Source: Chondrosia reniformis (taxonomy: Eukaryota; Porifera; Demospongiae; Chondrillida; Chondrillidae). Taken from it: 64,000 nt of DNA. The translations under genes and the position numbers were made by a program. Location: positions 3,384,001-3,448,000 of the forward strand of contig OX359202.1 in assembly GCA_947172415.1 (NCBI GenBank). Reading direction: 5' to 3'. This document shows, piece after piece, positions 45,037-55,555 of the stretch (the stretch's first letter is position 1; the number at the start of each line of letters is the position of its first letter). The notes below the pieces were generated by a model, which worked only from the letters and a program-made list of their open reading frames with translations, did no database searches and was not told where the DNA came from.

Positions 45037-45612
45037 GAAACACGTTTTCGATTATAATTCAAAAACTAAAGGGAATTTAAAAGGAGTATACATACAATCG
45101 TTAGATATCATTATCCTTCATAGATTGGTGTCACCATTTATTCTATTTTCGTATTTTCCACTGTCTGGTAAAATGTTTTTGCCGATTGGGCACCTATCAC
45201 TTATGGCCGCTTCCCTTCTCCTTTAAGCCTGCAATCGTGACGCTGTTGTAGCCAAAATATTTAGAAAGAATAGCGCTTCAATTCTATATAATTCTATATA
45301 ATTTGTTTAACGATACGATGTTTCTAAAGTAAAATAGAATAAATTAAAAAAGAGTCTTAGTCGGAAGTGTTGACATGTTCCACTAGCGCCTGCAAGCTTC
45401 CAATGGTAGCCATCCCGGTCGCCAAATGTAATATCGTGGGTTCACTATAATACCGTGGCAAACCTGCAGCGTAGAATTCACTTGTGCACAGCAGTAACTC
45501 AATCAACTCCTCTTACAATAAATACACACACCTATAAAGTACACTTAAGTGATTATCTGTAACTGACTAGTGACTTAATAGATATGACTTCACATAGTTA
45601 TACAACATTACA
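45037..45612 (-). mobile_element. LTR retrotransposon fossil: one short LTR plus leader region
   Basis: Non-satellite segment. On the minus strand a probable LTR of 186 bp (45,427-45,612) begins TGTAATG and ends TATTACA. It is followed at once by TTTGGCGACCGGGATGG, the kind of text found at the start of the internal region of LTR retrotransposons, and then about 390 bp of internal sequence. The second LTR and all pol genes are absent. Family is not determined, and it is broken and fragmentary. Age cannot be estimated without a second LTR. Confidence 0.5.
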
Positions 45613-48600
45613 CTAGTTGAACTACTAGTTTTATGTACTAGTTGTATATAATAGTAGTATGTTCTAGGTTTATGTACTAGTTGTATGTTCTAGTTTTATA
45701 TACAGTTTATATGTACTAGTTATATGTGTATGTAGTGGTTATACATACTAGTTGTATGTACTAGTTTTATGTCCTCATTGTACTACTAGTTGTATGTACT
45801 AGTTGTATGTACAATTAGTATGTTCTAGTTTTATGTACCGTTCATATGTACTAGTTATATGTGTATGTACTTGTTATACGTACTAGTTGCTTGTAGAAGT
45901 TGTATGTACTACTTGTATGTACTAGTAACTATCTGTATGTGCTAGTTTTATGTACTAGTTGTATGTACAAGTAAATAGAGGTATATACTGGTTGTATGTA
46001 CTAGTTTTATTACTAGTTGTATGTACTAGCTGTGTGTACTAGTTGTATGTACTAGTTGTATGTACTTTTGTATGTACCAGTTGTATGTACTAGTTGTATG
46101 TACTAGTAGTATGTTCTAGTTTTATGTACCGTTTATATGTACCAATTATATTTGTATTTACTGATTATATGTACTAGTTATATGTACTTGTTATATATAC
46201 TAATTGTATGTACTAGTTAAATGTTCTACTTGTGTGAACTAGCATTATGTACCAGTTACTAGTTGTATGTACTAGTTATATGGTCTAGTATCTAGTTGTC
46301 TATAGTCTAGATGTATGTACTAGTTATGTGTACTAGTTATATGTGTATGTACTGGTTATACGCACTAATTGTATGTACTTGTTTGATGTCCTATGTTGTT
46401 TATAGTAGTTGTATGTACTAAATCTAGGCACTAGTTTAATATACCAGTTGTTTGTACTAGTTGTATGTTCTAGTTGTATGTACTCGTTGTAGTTTCCAGT
46501 ACTTGTTATACTGGTTACTCGATGTGTACCAGTTTCAAGTACTAGTTATATGTTCTGGTTGAATGTACTAGTTATATGTAATTGTTGAATGTACAAGTTA
46601 TATGTACTAGTTGTATGTACTAATTGTATGTACTAGTTGTATGTAGTTGTAAGTAATTGCATGTACTCGTTATATATACTAATTGTGTGTAGTTGCATGT
46701 ACTGGTTGTAAGTGGTTATATGTACTAGTTGTATGTACTACTTGTGTGTAATTGTTGTATGTACTAGTTATATGTACTAGTTGTATGAACTAGCTGTATG
46801 CAGTAGTTATATGTACTAGTTTTATGAATTGGTTATATGTACTTGTTCTATGTCCAAGTTGTAGTACTAGTTGTTTGTACTTGTTGTATTTAATAGTTGT
46901 ATGTACTAGTTGGATGTACCAGTTGTAGGTACTAGTTGTATGTCCTAATTGTATGTATTAATTGTATGTAGTGATATGTACTAGTTGTATGTACCAGTTT
47001 TTCGTACTAGTAACATGTACTAGTTGCAAGTACTAGTTGTATGTACTAGTTGTACGTATGGGTAAGTAGTTGCATGAACTAGTTATATGTTCTAGTTGTA
47101 TGTACTAGTTGTATGTACTAGTTGTATGTACTAGTTGTATGTACTAGGTGTATGTACTAGTAACAATCTGTATTTTCCAGTTGTATATACAAGTTTTATG
47201 TAGTTATATGTACTAATTGTGTGTAATTGTTGAATGTACTAGTTATTTGTACTAGTTGTATGTACTAATTGTATGTACTAGTTGTATGTACCAGTAAATA
47301 GTTGCATGTACTAGTTATATGTACAAGTTGCATGTACTAGTGGTATGTACTAGGTGTATGTACTAGTAACAATCTGTATTTACTAGTTGTATGTACTACT
47401 TCTATTTACTTGTTTTATATACTACCTGTATGTACTAGTTGTATGTAGTTATATGTAGTACTTGTACATAATAATTGTGTGTATTTTTTGTATGCCAGTT
47501 ATAGTTACCAGTTGTATTTACTAGTTGTATGTAGAAGTTGTATGTACCATTTGTATGTACTAGTAACAATCTGTATGTACTAGTTGTATGTTCTATATAG
47601 TTGTATGTACTGGTTGTTTGTACTACTTGTATGTACTAGTTGGGTGAATATTTTGTATGTACTAGATATATTTATTAGTTGTAGTTACTAGTTTTATGTA
47701 CTAGTTGTATGTACTAATTGTGTGTTCTAGTTGTATGTACTAATAACTAGATATATGTAGTAATTGTATGTACTAGTTGTATGGAGTTTGTAGTATGTAC
47801 TAGTTGTTTGAACTTGTTGTATGAACTAATTTTATATACTAATTGTATATATGTTCTAGTAAGTAGTTATATATCCTAGTTATATGCAGTAGTTGTATTT
47901 ACTAGTTGGATATACTAGTTGTATGTACTAGTTGTAAGTACTAGTAACAATCTGTATTTACTAGTTATATGTACTAGTTGTATGTACTACTTGTATGTAG
48001 TTATATGTACTATTTGTGTGTACTAGATGTGTGTAATTGTTGTACATACTAGTTATATTTACTAGTTGTTATTACTAGTTGTATGTACTAGTAACTAGAC
48101 GGATGTACTAGTTGTATGTATTAGTTGTATGTATTAATTGTATTTATTTGTTTAATGTACTAGTTATATGTACTAATTGTAGGTATTTGTTAAATGTACT
48201 AGTTATATGTACTAATGTAATGTACTAGTTGTGTGTACTAGTTGTATGAACTAGTTGTATGTACTGATTATATGTACTAGTTATTTGTGTATGTACTCGT
48301 TATACGTACTAGTTTTATGTCCTGGTTTTGTGTCCTAGTTGAACTACTAGTTGTATATACTAGTTGTGTGTAATAGTAGTATGGTCTAGTGTTATGTACT
48401 AGTAGTGTGTTCTATTTTTATATCCTGTTTATATTTACTAGTTATATGTATATGTACTGGTTATATATACAAGTTGTTTGTAGAAGTTGTATGTACTAGG
48501 TTGTATGTTCTAGTAACTATCTGTATGTGCTAGTTGTATGTACTAGTTATTTGAACTAGTGTATATAGTTAGTTATATGTACTACTTGTGTGTACTAATT

Positions 48601-49625
48601 GTGTGTAATTTTCGTACGTACTAGTTATATTTACTAGTTTTAGTTACTAGTTCTATGTACTAGTTGTATGTACTAGTTTAATATACTAGTAACTAAATGT
48701 ATGTATTAGTTGTATGTACTAGTTTTATTACTAGGTGTAGGTCCTAGTTGTATGTACTAGTTGCATACTTGTCCTAATAATTAATTGTATGTATAAGTTA
48801 TATGTACTAGTTGTATGTACAAGCTGTGTGTACTAGTTTTATGGACTAGTTGTATGTACTAATGTTTTGCACTAGTTGTATGTCCTAGCAAGTAGGTGTA
48901 TGAACTAGTTATATGTCGCTTTTGTATGTACTAGTTGTATGTACTAGTAGGTAGTTGTATGTACTAGTTATATGTGCAAGTTTTATGTAGTACTTCTATA
49001 TTATAGGTGTATGTACTAGTAACAATCTGTATTCACTAGTAGTATGTTCTAGTTGTATGTACTACTTTTATGTAGTATGTACTTCTTTTATGTACTAGTT
49101 GTATGTACTAGTTGTATGTACTACTAACTGGATGTATGTAGTAGTTGAATGTATTAGTTCTATGTAGTTATATGTAGTACTTGTATATACAGCTGTATAT
49201 ACAGCTGTGTGTATTTTTGTATTCTAGTTATATTTACTATTTGCATTTACTAGTTTTAAGTACTAGTTGTATGTACTAGTTTTATCTACTAGTTTCTAGT
49301 TGTATGTAGTCTAGGCGTTGGTCCTGGTTTTATGTACTATATATATTAACTAGTTATATGTCTAAGTACTTGTTAAATGTACTAGTTGCATGTACTAGGT
49401 GTGTGTACTGGTTGTATGTACTAATTCTTTGTACCAGTAAGTAGGTGCATGAACTTGTTATATGTACTAGTTCCAGGTACTAGTTGTAGGTACCACGTCT
49501 ATGTACTAGTAACAATCTGTATTTACTAGTTATACGTACTAGTTCTAGGTACTAGTTGTGTAATTATTGAATGTAATAGTTATATGTACTAGTTGTAGAT
49601 ACTAGTTTCATGTAATAGTTGTATG
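45613..49625 (+). repeat. 13-bp minisatellite block 11
   Basis: Array. The marker AACAATCTGTATTT occurs at about 47,162, 47,369, 47,560 (as AACAATCTGTATGT), 47,944 and 49,018. No gene was seen. Confidence 0.95.
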
Positions 49626-49998
49626 TATCATCATCATTAAACTCTGGGTATTACCCCTGCCCACTCATGTCCCCTGAGGAGCGCAATGAGCTCATGGGCG
49701 GAACCGAAGTTCGCTTGATGGGAACCAGAGTCTCCCCCTAGCCACTCAAAAAGATAGTCGAGCCATAGACAGCTGTTTCGTCCTTATTAGGACTCATCAG
49801 TATGGCATACGATGGAAGTTTGAGTGGCTAGTCTGCTAATAAGTACTTCCAGAAGCAAAAAGGCTTGTGGTTTCCTTATCAGCAGATAAGGGGTACAGCC
49901 AAGAGTGTGGCTGACCACTAATATGGAAAAAATAGGGGAACTTTAAGATCAAAACCGATCTTAAAGCATCGATATCATCATCATTAAGCTCGTAACAA
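49626..49998 (-). mobile_element. Small hammerhead-bearing element (SINE- or retrozyme-like), about 370 bp
   Basis: Non-satellite segment flanked by 15-bp direct repeats TATCATCATCATTAA (49,626-49,640; 49,973-49,987). Besides the ribozyme it has three strong hairpins: 13-bp arms CTAGCCACTCAAA / TTTGAGTGGCTAG (49,738-49,750; 49,819-49,831) enclosing the ribozyme, CTTATC/GATAAG (49,875-49,890), and CTTTAAGATC / GATCTTAAAG (49,941-49,966). On the minus strand it ends in an (ATG)n-like tail. There is no protein, so it must be non-autonomous. I do not recognise the family. Confidence 0.7.
49762..49806 (-). ncRNA. Hammerhead ribozyme, consensus-perfect
   Basis: Minus strand: stem I GCCATA/TATGGC (6 bp), core CTGATGA, stem II GTCC/GGAC with a TAATAA loop, GAAA, then CAGCTGTC. 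Cleavage is expected after GTC. Stem III is the palindrome ACAGCTGT, which allows two pairs with a 4-base loop or a stronger dimer. Every invariant core base is present. Confidence 0.9.
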
Positions 49999-51266
49999 GT
50001 TGTATGTACTAGTTGTATGTACTAGTGGCTGGGTGTTTGTAGTCTAGGTGTATGTACTAATTTTATGTTAGAGTTATATGTGTATGTACTGGTTATACAC
50101 ACTATTTGTATGTACTAGTTTTATGTCCTAGTTGAAGTACTAGTTGTACGTAATAGTAGTATGTTCTAGGTTTATGTACTAGTAGTATATTCTAGTTTTA
50201 TATACCGTCTATATGTACTAATTATATGTTTATGTAGCGGTTATACGTCCTAGTTGAATGTACAAGTAACTAGTTGGATATGCTAGTTGTGTGTACTAGT
50301 TGTATTTACTAGTTATATGTACTAGTTATATGTACTAGTTGTGTGTACTAGTTGTATAAACTAATTTTATGTACTAGTTGTATGTACTAGTTTCTGATTG
50401 TATGTAGTCTAGGTGTATATACTAATTACATGTACTAGTTATATGTGTATGTACTGGTTATACGTAGTAGTTGTATGTACTAATTGTATGTCCTAGTTGA
50501 AATACTAGTTGTATGTACTAGTTTTATGTAATAGTAGCATGTTGTAGTTTTATGTAATAGTAGTTTGTTCTAGTTTTATATACCGTTTATATGTACTAGT
50601 TATATGTGTATGTAGTTGTTATACATACTAGTTGTTTGTACTAGTTTTATGTCCTATTTGTACTACTAGTTTTATGTACTAGTTGTATGTACAATTAGTA
50701 TGTTCTAGTTTTATGTACCGTTCATATTTTCTAGTTATATGTGTATGTACTGTTTATATGTACTAGTTGTTTGTAGAAGTTGTATGTACTACTTGTATTT
50801 ACTAGTAACTATCTGTATGTACTAGTTTTTGTACTAGTAATTAGAGGTATGTACTAGTTGTATGTACTAGTTTTATTACTAGTTGTATGTACTAGCTATA
50901 TGTACTAGTTGTATGTACTAGTTGTATGTACTAGTAGTATGTTCTAGTTTTATGTGCCGTTTATATGTACTAGTTATATTTGTATTTACTGGTTTTATGT
51001 ACTAGTTGTATATACTTGTTCTGTGTACTAATTGTATGTACTAGTTAAATGTTCTACTTGTTTGAACTAGTAGTATGTAGTAGTTACTAGTTGTATGTAC
51101 TAGTTGTATGTGCTAGTATCTAGTTGTTTATAGTCTAGGTGTATGTACTAGTACACATGTGTATATACTGGTTATACGCACTAATTGTATGCACTTGTTT
51201 GATGTCCTAGTTGTATATACTGGTTGTATGTACTAAATCTATGTGCTAGTTGAATATACTAGTTGT
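49999..51266 (+). repeat. 13-bp minisatellite block 12, with empty-site paralogue
   Basis: Array. Positions 50,020-50,180 match the flanks of the family B pair at 9,851-13,280 without the insertion, with CTATTTGTATGTA present once at 50,102-50,114. Confidence 0.95.
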
Positions 51267-51634
51267 GGCCCAAGAGTCAATAAATTCAATAAATTTACCA
51301 TTTTAATGACGTCATAATCATTCAAAGATTGTGAAACCAAAATGGTCTATTATATAATTCCTAGCTTATGCTCCATAAAAAGTACAGAAACTAGAGAATA
51401 ATTAAAATTTTCTACAAAAATAGTAGAAGATGTAGGGATGGCACAAAAAGCATAGAAACAAGAAAGGGATGTTACACAGTGAAGAATTATTTATGCACGA
51501 ATCCTACAAGCAAAGGTGTTGTATGATTCATGCATAAATAATTCTTCACTGTGTAACATCCCTTTCTTGTTTCTATGCTTTTTGTGCCATCCCTACATCT
51601 TCTACTATTTTTGTAGAAAATGTTTATTATTCTC
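51267..51634 (+). mobile_element. Hairpin-bearing TA-target element, copy 2 (truncated)
   Basis: Only the hairpin half of the element remains, starting at GGCCCAAGAGTC and ending ATTATTCTC before TA. It forms the exact border between the 13-bp minisatellite and the tRNA-like satellite. The hairpin is at about 51,425-51,605, with arms GATGTAGGGATGGCACAAAA / TTTTGTGCCATCCCTACATC. Confidence 0.8.
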
Positions 51635-52550
51635 TATATATTGGGTGACCCACGTGACCAATGGTGTTACGGATGACATCGTCTGGATACAAGGTACGAG
51701 GATGCCCTGGTTCAATACTAGGATGGGTCATCTGAAAAAAGAAAAAATATAAATCTTAAATATGTATTACATATCTTATATATGATATATATGGTATATA
51801 TCTTATATGTATATTATATATCTTATATATTACATATATATGCAGACTCAAAAGTGAGTGATATATAAATAGGACTTCATTTACAACATATATTGGGTGA
51901 AAGACGTGACATATGGTGTTACGGATGACATCGTCAGGATACAAGGTACGAGGATGCCCTGGTTCAATGCCAGGTTGGGTCACCTGAAAAAAGAAAAAAC
52001 GCACACATCTTATATATGGATTATATATCTTACATGTAATATATATTGTAAATATCTTATGTGCATATTATATATCTTATATATTGAATACATATGTAGA
52101 GTAAAAAGTGAGTGGTATATTAATAGGACTACATTTACAACATATATTTGGTGACCCCCGTGACCGATGGTGTTACGGATGACATTATCTGGATACAAGG
52201 TACGAAGATGCCCTGGTTCAATACCAGGCTGAGTGACCTGAAAAAAGAAAAAAAAGCACACATCTTATATATGTATTATATATCTTATATGTAATATATA
52301 TTGTATATATCTTATGTGCATATGATATATCTTATATATTCCATACATATGTAGAGTCAAAAGTGAGTGGTATATTAATAGGACTTCATTTATAACATAT
52401 ATTGGGTGACCCACGTGACCGATGGTGTTACGGATGACATTGTCTGGATACAAGGTACAAAGATGCCCTGGTTCAATACCAGGCTGAGTCACCTGAAAAA
52501 AGAAAAAGTATACTCTTATATATGTATTATATATCTTATATATAATATAT

Positions 52551-53063
52551 GTGACCGTCCATGCGAAAAGGGGCATTTTCGCGTATGCAACAGAAATTGC
52601 ATTTTTGATATCATTTGAAAGGGCTTCCGTAGTACTAGCGAATGGTGCAATCGGAAGTGTCATAGCTGTTACGGATCCGAAGTTACGACACTTTGAAACA
52701 GAACCATTGCCAAACGAAATATGTAAAATAGCTTTACTTCCGTTTAGTTAATAAAATGATGACATCATTGATTGCGCAATCTCAAGCAAATCAAATAAAA
52801 ACTCACGAACGATAATGATATTCACTGTTCCGTATATAGTACAAAATGGTGTATTTCCGGTAGCTTCTATTTAATAAGATCGGATTTATTGCACAAAGAA
52901 GACCGAAATAACGACGGCGACATTGGGAGAGGTTCGAGTAACAAATATTTAATGATATAAAAAGAAAATCACACTTTTGACTATTTGGCCATGACGTTTT
53001 AAAACGCCCTTATTGAACATATTGCTACAGCACGAATATGCCCCTTTTCACATGGACGGTCAC
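52551..53063. mobile_element. MITE with about 25-bp inverted ends, unidentified family
   Basis: The left end GTGACCGTCCATGCGAAAAG is mirrored by the right end (complement GTGACCGTCCATGTGAAAAG), and the match continues into GGGGCAT. Both sides are AT repeats, so the target duplication cannot be read. There is no transposase. Small frames inside (for example 52,551-52,751) have no recognisable homology. Confidence 0.75.
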
Positions 53064-53346
53064 ATATATTGCTTTTTCTTATATGTATATTATATATCTC
53101 ATATAATACGTATATACGTAGAGTCAAAAGTGAGTGATATATAAATAGGATTTCATATAAAATATATATTGGGTGACCCACTTGACCGATGGTGTCACGG
53201 ATGACATCGTCTGGATACAAGGTACGAGGGTGCCCTGGTTCAATGCCAGGTTGGGTCACCTGAAAAAAGAAAAAAAGCACACATCTTATATATGTATTAT
53301 ATATCTTATATGTAATATAAATTGTATATATCTTATGTGCATATTA

Positions 53347-54114
53347 TCAGAGAGTACAGTAGTACTCTCTATGTAGGGATGGTACTGGTTGTTTCGTTTT
53401 CCCCATACATTTGTATAGGAGCGAAATTCCGAATTAGGCTGAAAATCGCCGATACGAGACTATGTAGAGTTAAATATAGAACAGCCATGCTATAAATTGG
53501 CCTTGAAGGCAAGCGACCGTGTATCGTTGACATATGAACGAACTTTGAAGTCTTCCATTTTCGTTTTCTTCTTCTTCATCTTCTTCTTCATCTTCTTCAT
53601 CTTCTTCGCCCGCTGTAACTAAAAAACGAAATAAGGCTTCGGACTACTTCATAAGCGAAAATACTCTAAATTTTCCGAGCTGTATTCTTTTGTAGAAACG
53701 AGAGCGATAACGCTATTATTGAGTATGACAGTTTTCATGGCCCCAGAGTCAAGACCTCAATAAATTCGCCATTTCAATGACGTCATATTCAATCGTAAAT
53801 TGCAAAACCAAAGTGGTTTAAAATACAACGAATTCCTAGCTTATGCTCGATAAAAAGTACAGAAACTGGAGAACAATAAAAATTTTCTACAAAAATTGTG
53901 AAGATGTAGGGATAGCACAAAAAGCAGAGAAACAAGAAAGGGATGTTACACAGTGAAGCATTAGCTATGCATGAATCCTACAAGCAAGGGTGTTGTGTGA
54001 TTCATGCATATATAGCTAATGCTTCACTGTGTAACATCCCTTTCTTGTTTCTATGCTTTTTGTGCCATCCCTACATCTTCACAATTTTTGTATAAAATTT
54101 TTATTGTTCTTTAG
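53347..54114 (+). mobile_element. Hairpin-bearing TA-target element, copy 3 (768 bp, full length)
   Basis: Begins TCAGAGAGTACAGTAGTACT and ends TTGTTCTTTAG, with TA on both sides. Order of parts is a short palindromic end, GATTTTC-type linker, a CTTCTTCAT repeat tract, GACGTCA-containing middle, CTAGCTTATGCTC segment, then the long hairpin (53,898-54,082). It inserted into the TA-rich part of a tRNA-like unit. Confidence 0.85.
53898..54082. repeat. Long near-perfect hairpin in element copy 3
   Basis: Arms of about 85 bases around a short loop near CAAGCAAGGGTGTTG. Arm words are AGAAAGGGATGTTACACAGT / ACTGTGTAACATCCCTTTCT and GAAGCATTAGCTATGCATGA. A transcript would be a long double-stranded RNA. 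Confidence 0.92.
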
Positions 54115-54193
54115 TATATCTTATATATTGCATACATATGTAGAGTAAAAAGTGAGTGGTATATAAATAGGACTTCATTTACAACATATATTG

Positions 54194-54282
54194 GGTGACC
54201 CACGTGACCGATGGTGTTACGGATGACATTTTCCGGATACAAATTACGAGGTTGCCCTGGTTCAATACCAGGCTGGGTCACC
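54194..54282 (+). ncRNA. tRNA-like segment (exemplar unit with intact 9-bp terminal stem)
   Basis: 89 nt. Terminal stem GGTGACCCA / TGGGTCACC. T-arm CCTGG, loop TTCAATA, CCAGG, giving a perfect B box GGTTCAATACC. An A-box-like TGACCGATGG lies near position 12. In most units an inner 8-bp stem GATGGTGT / ACATCGTC (with two G-T pairs) closes an 8-base loop. No standard D-arm or anticodon loop can be drawn, so it is not a canonical tRNA. It is either a tRNA-derived repeat or a tRNA-like ncRNA. Confidence 0.5.
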
Positions 54283-55181
54283 TGAAAAAAGAAAAAGTTT
54301 ACATCTTATATATGAATTTTATTTCTTATATATATATTACATATATGGTATTTATCTTATATGCATATTATATATCTTTTATATTACATATATATGTAGT
54401 GTCAAAAGTGTGTATATGAAAAGGACTCCATTTACAACATATGTTGGTTGACCCAGGTGACCGATGGTGTTACGGATGACATGGTCTGGATACAGGGTAC
54501 GAGGATGCCCTGGTTCAATACCAGGCTGAGTCACCTGAAAAAAGAAAAAATATTTTATAAATCTTATATATGTATTATATATCTTATATATAATATATAT
54601 TGGATATATCTTATATGTATATTATATATCTTATATATTACATAAATATGTAGAGTCAAAAGTGAGTGATATATAAATAGGACTTCATTTACAACATATA
54701 TTGGGTGACCCACGTGACCGATGGTGTTCGGATGACATCGTCAGGATACAAGGTACGAGGATGCCCTGGTTCAATACCAGGTTTGGTCACCTGAAAAAAG
54801 AAAAAAGCGCACGTCTTATATAGTTATTATATATCTTATATGTAATATATATTGTATATATCTTATATGCATATAATATATCTTATATATTGCATAAATA
54901 TGTAGAGTCAAAAGTGAGTGGTATATAAATAAGACTTCATTTACAACATATATTGGGTGACCCACGTGACCAATGATGTTACGGATAACATCGTCTGGAT
55001 GCAAGGTACGAGGATGCCCTGGTTTTATACCGGTCTGGGTCACAAGAAAAAAGAAAAAGTATACATCTTTTATATGTATTATATATCTTATATATAATAT
55101 GTATTGAATATATCTTATATGTATATTGTATATCTTATATATCTTATATATTACATATATATGTAGAGTCAAAAGTGAGTG

Positions 55182-55216
55182 ATATATAAATAGGACTTCA
55201 TTTACAACATATATTG
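55182..55216 (+). promoter_or_regulatory. TATA box upstream of tRNA-like segment (exemplar)
   Basis: TATATAAATAG starts 34 bases before the first base of the unit head at 55,217. It is conserved in almost every unit, together with GAGTCAAAAGTGAGTG just upstream, while the DNA further upstream varies. This is the spacing of external TATA boxes in U6- and tRNA-Sec-type pol III promoters. Function is inferred. Confidence 0.4.
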
Positions 55217-55555
55217 GGTGACCCACGTGACCGATGGTGTTACGGATGACATCGTCTGGATGCAAGGTACGAGGATGCCCTGGTTTTATACCAGGTTGGG
55301 TCACCTGAAAAAAGAAAAAGTATACATCTTATATGCATATTATATATCATCTATATATATATCATATATATGGTATTTATCTTATATGCATATTATATAT
55401 CTGATATATAACAAATATATGTAGAGTCAAAAGTGAGTGATATATAAATAAGACTTCATTTACAACAGGCTGGGTCACCTGAAAAGAAAAAGGTATACAT
55501 CTTATATACATATTATATATAATATATTTATATCATATATATTGTATTTATCTGA

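Larger units (their letters stand above)
51635..55555 (+). repeat. tRNA-like satellite, left part
   Basis: Tandem units of about 230-260 bp. Heads (GGTGACCC...) start at 51,644; 51,896; 52,150; 52,405; 53,172; 54,194; 54,446; 54,704; 54,956; 55,217, plus a headless unit near 55,467. Each head is 89 nt, followed by an A-rich GAAAAAAGAAAAA, a variable TA-rich part and a conserved GTAGAGTCAAAAGTGAGTG block with TATATAAATAGGACTTCA. The array is interrupted by two elements at 52,551 and 53,347. Short minus-strand frames reading VTQPGIEPGH are antisense of the tRNA-like part, not genes. Confidence 0.93.

Noticed and set aside
49989-49998. TCGTAACAAG at the right edge of the hammerhead element, resembling 18S rRNA
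   Set aside because: ACAAGTTGTATGTAC is ordinary array text, so only about five bases are left as evidence. Not a second rRNA footprint.
1196-51266. CRISPR-like array
   Set aside because: Units are 13 bp without spacers and the context is eukaryotic. It is a minisatellite.
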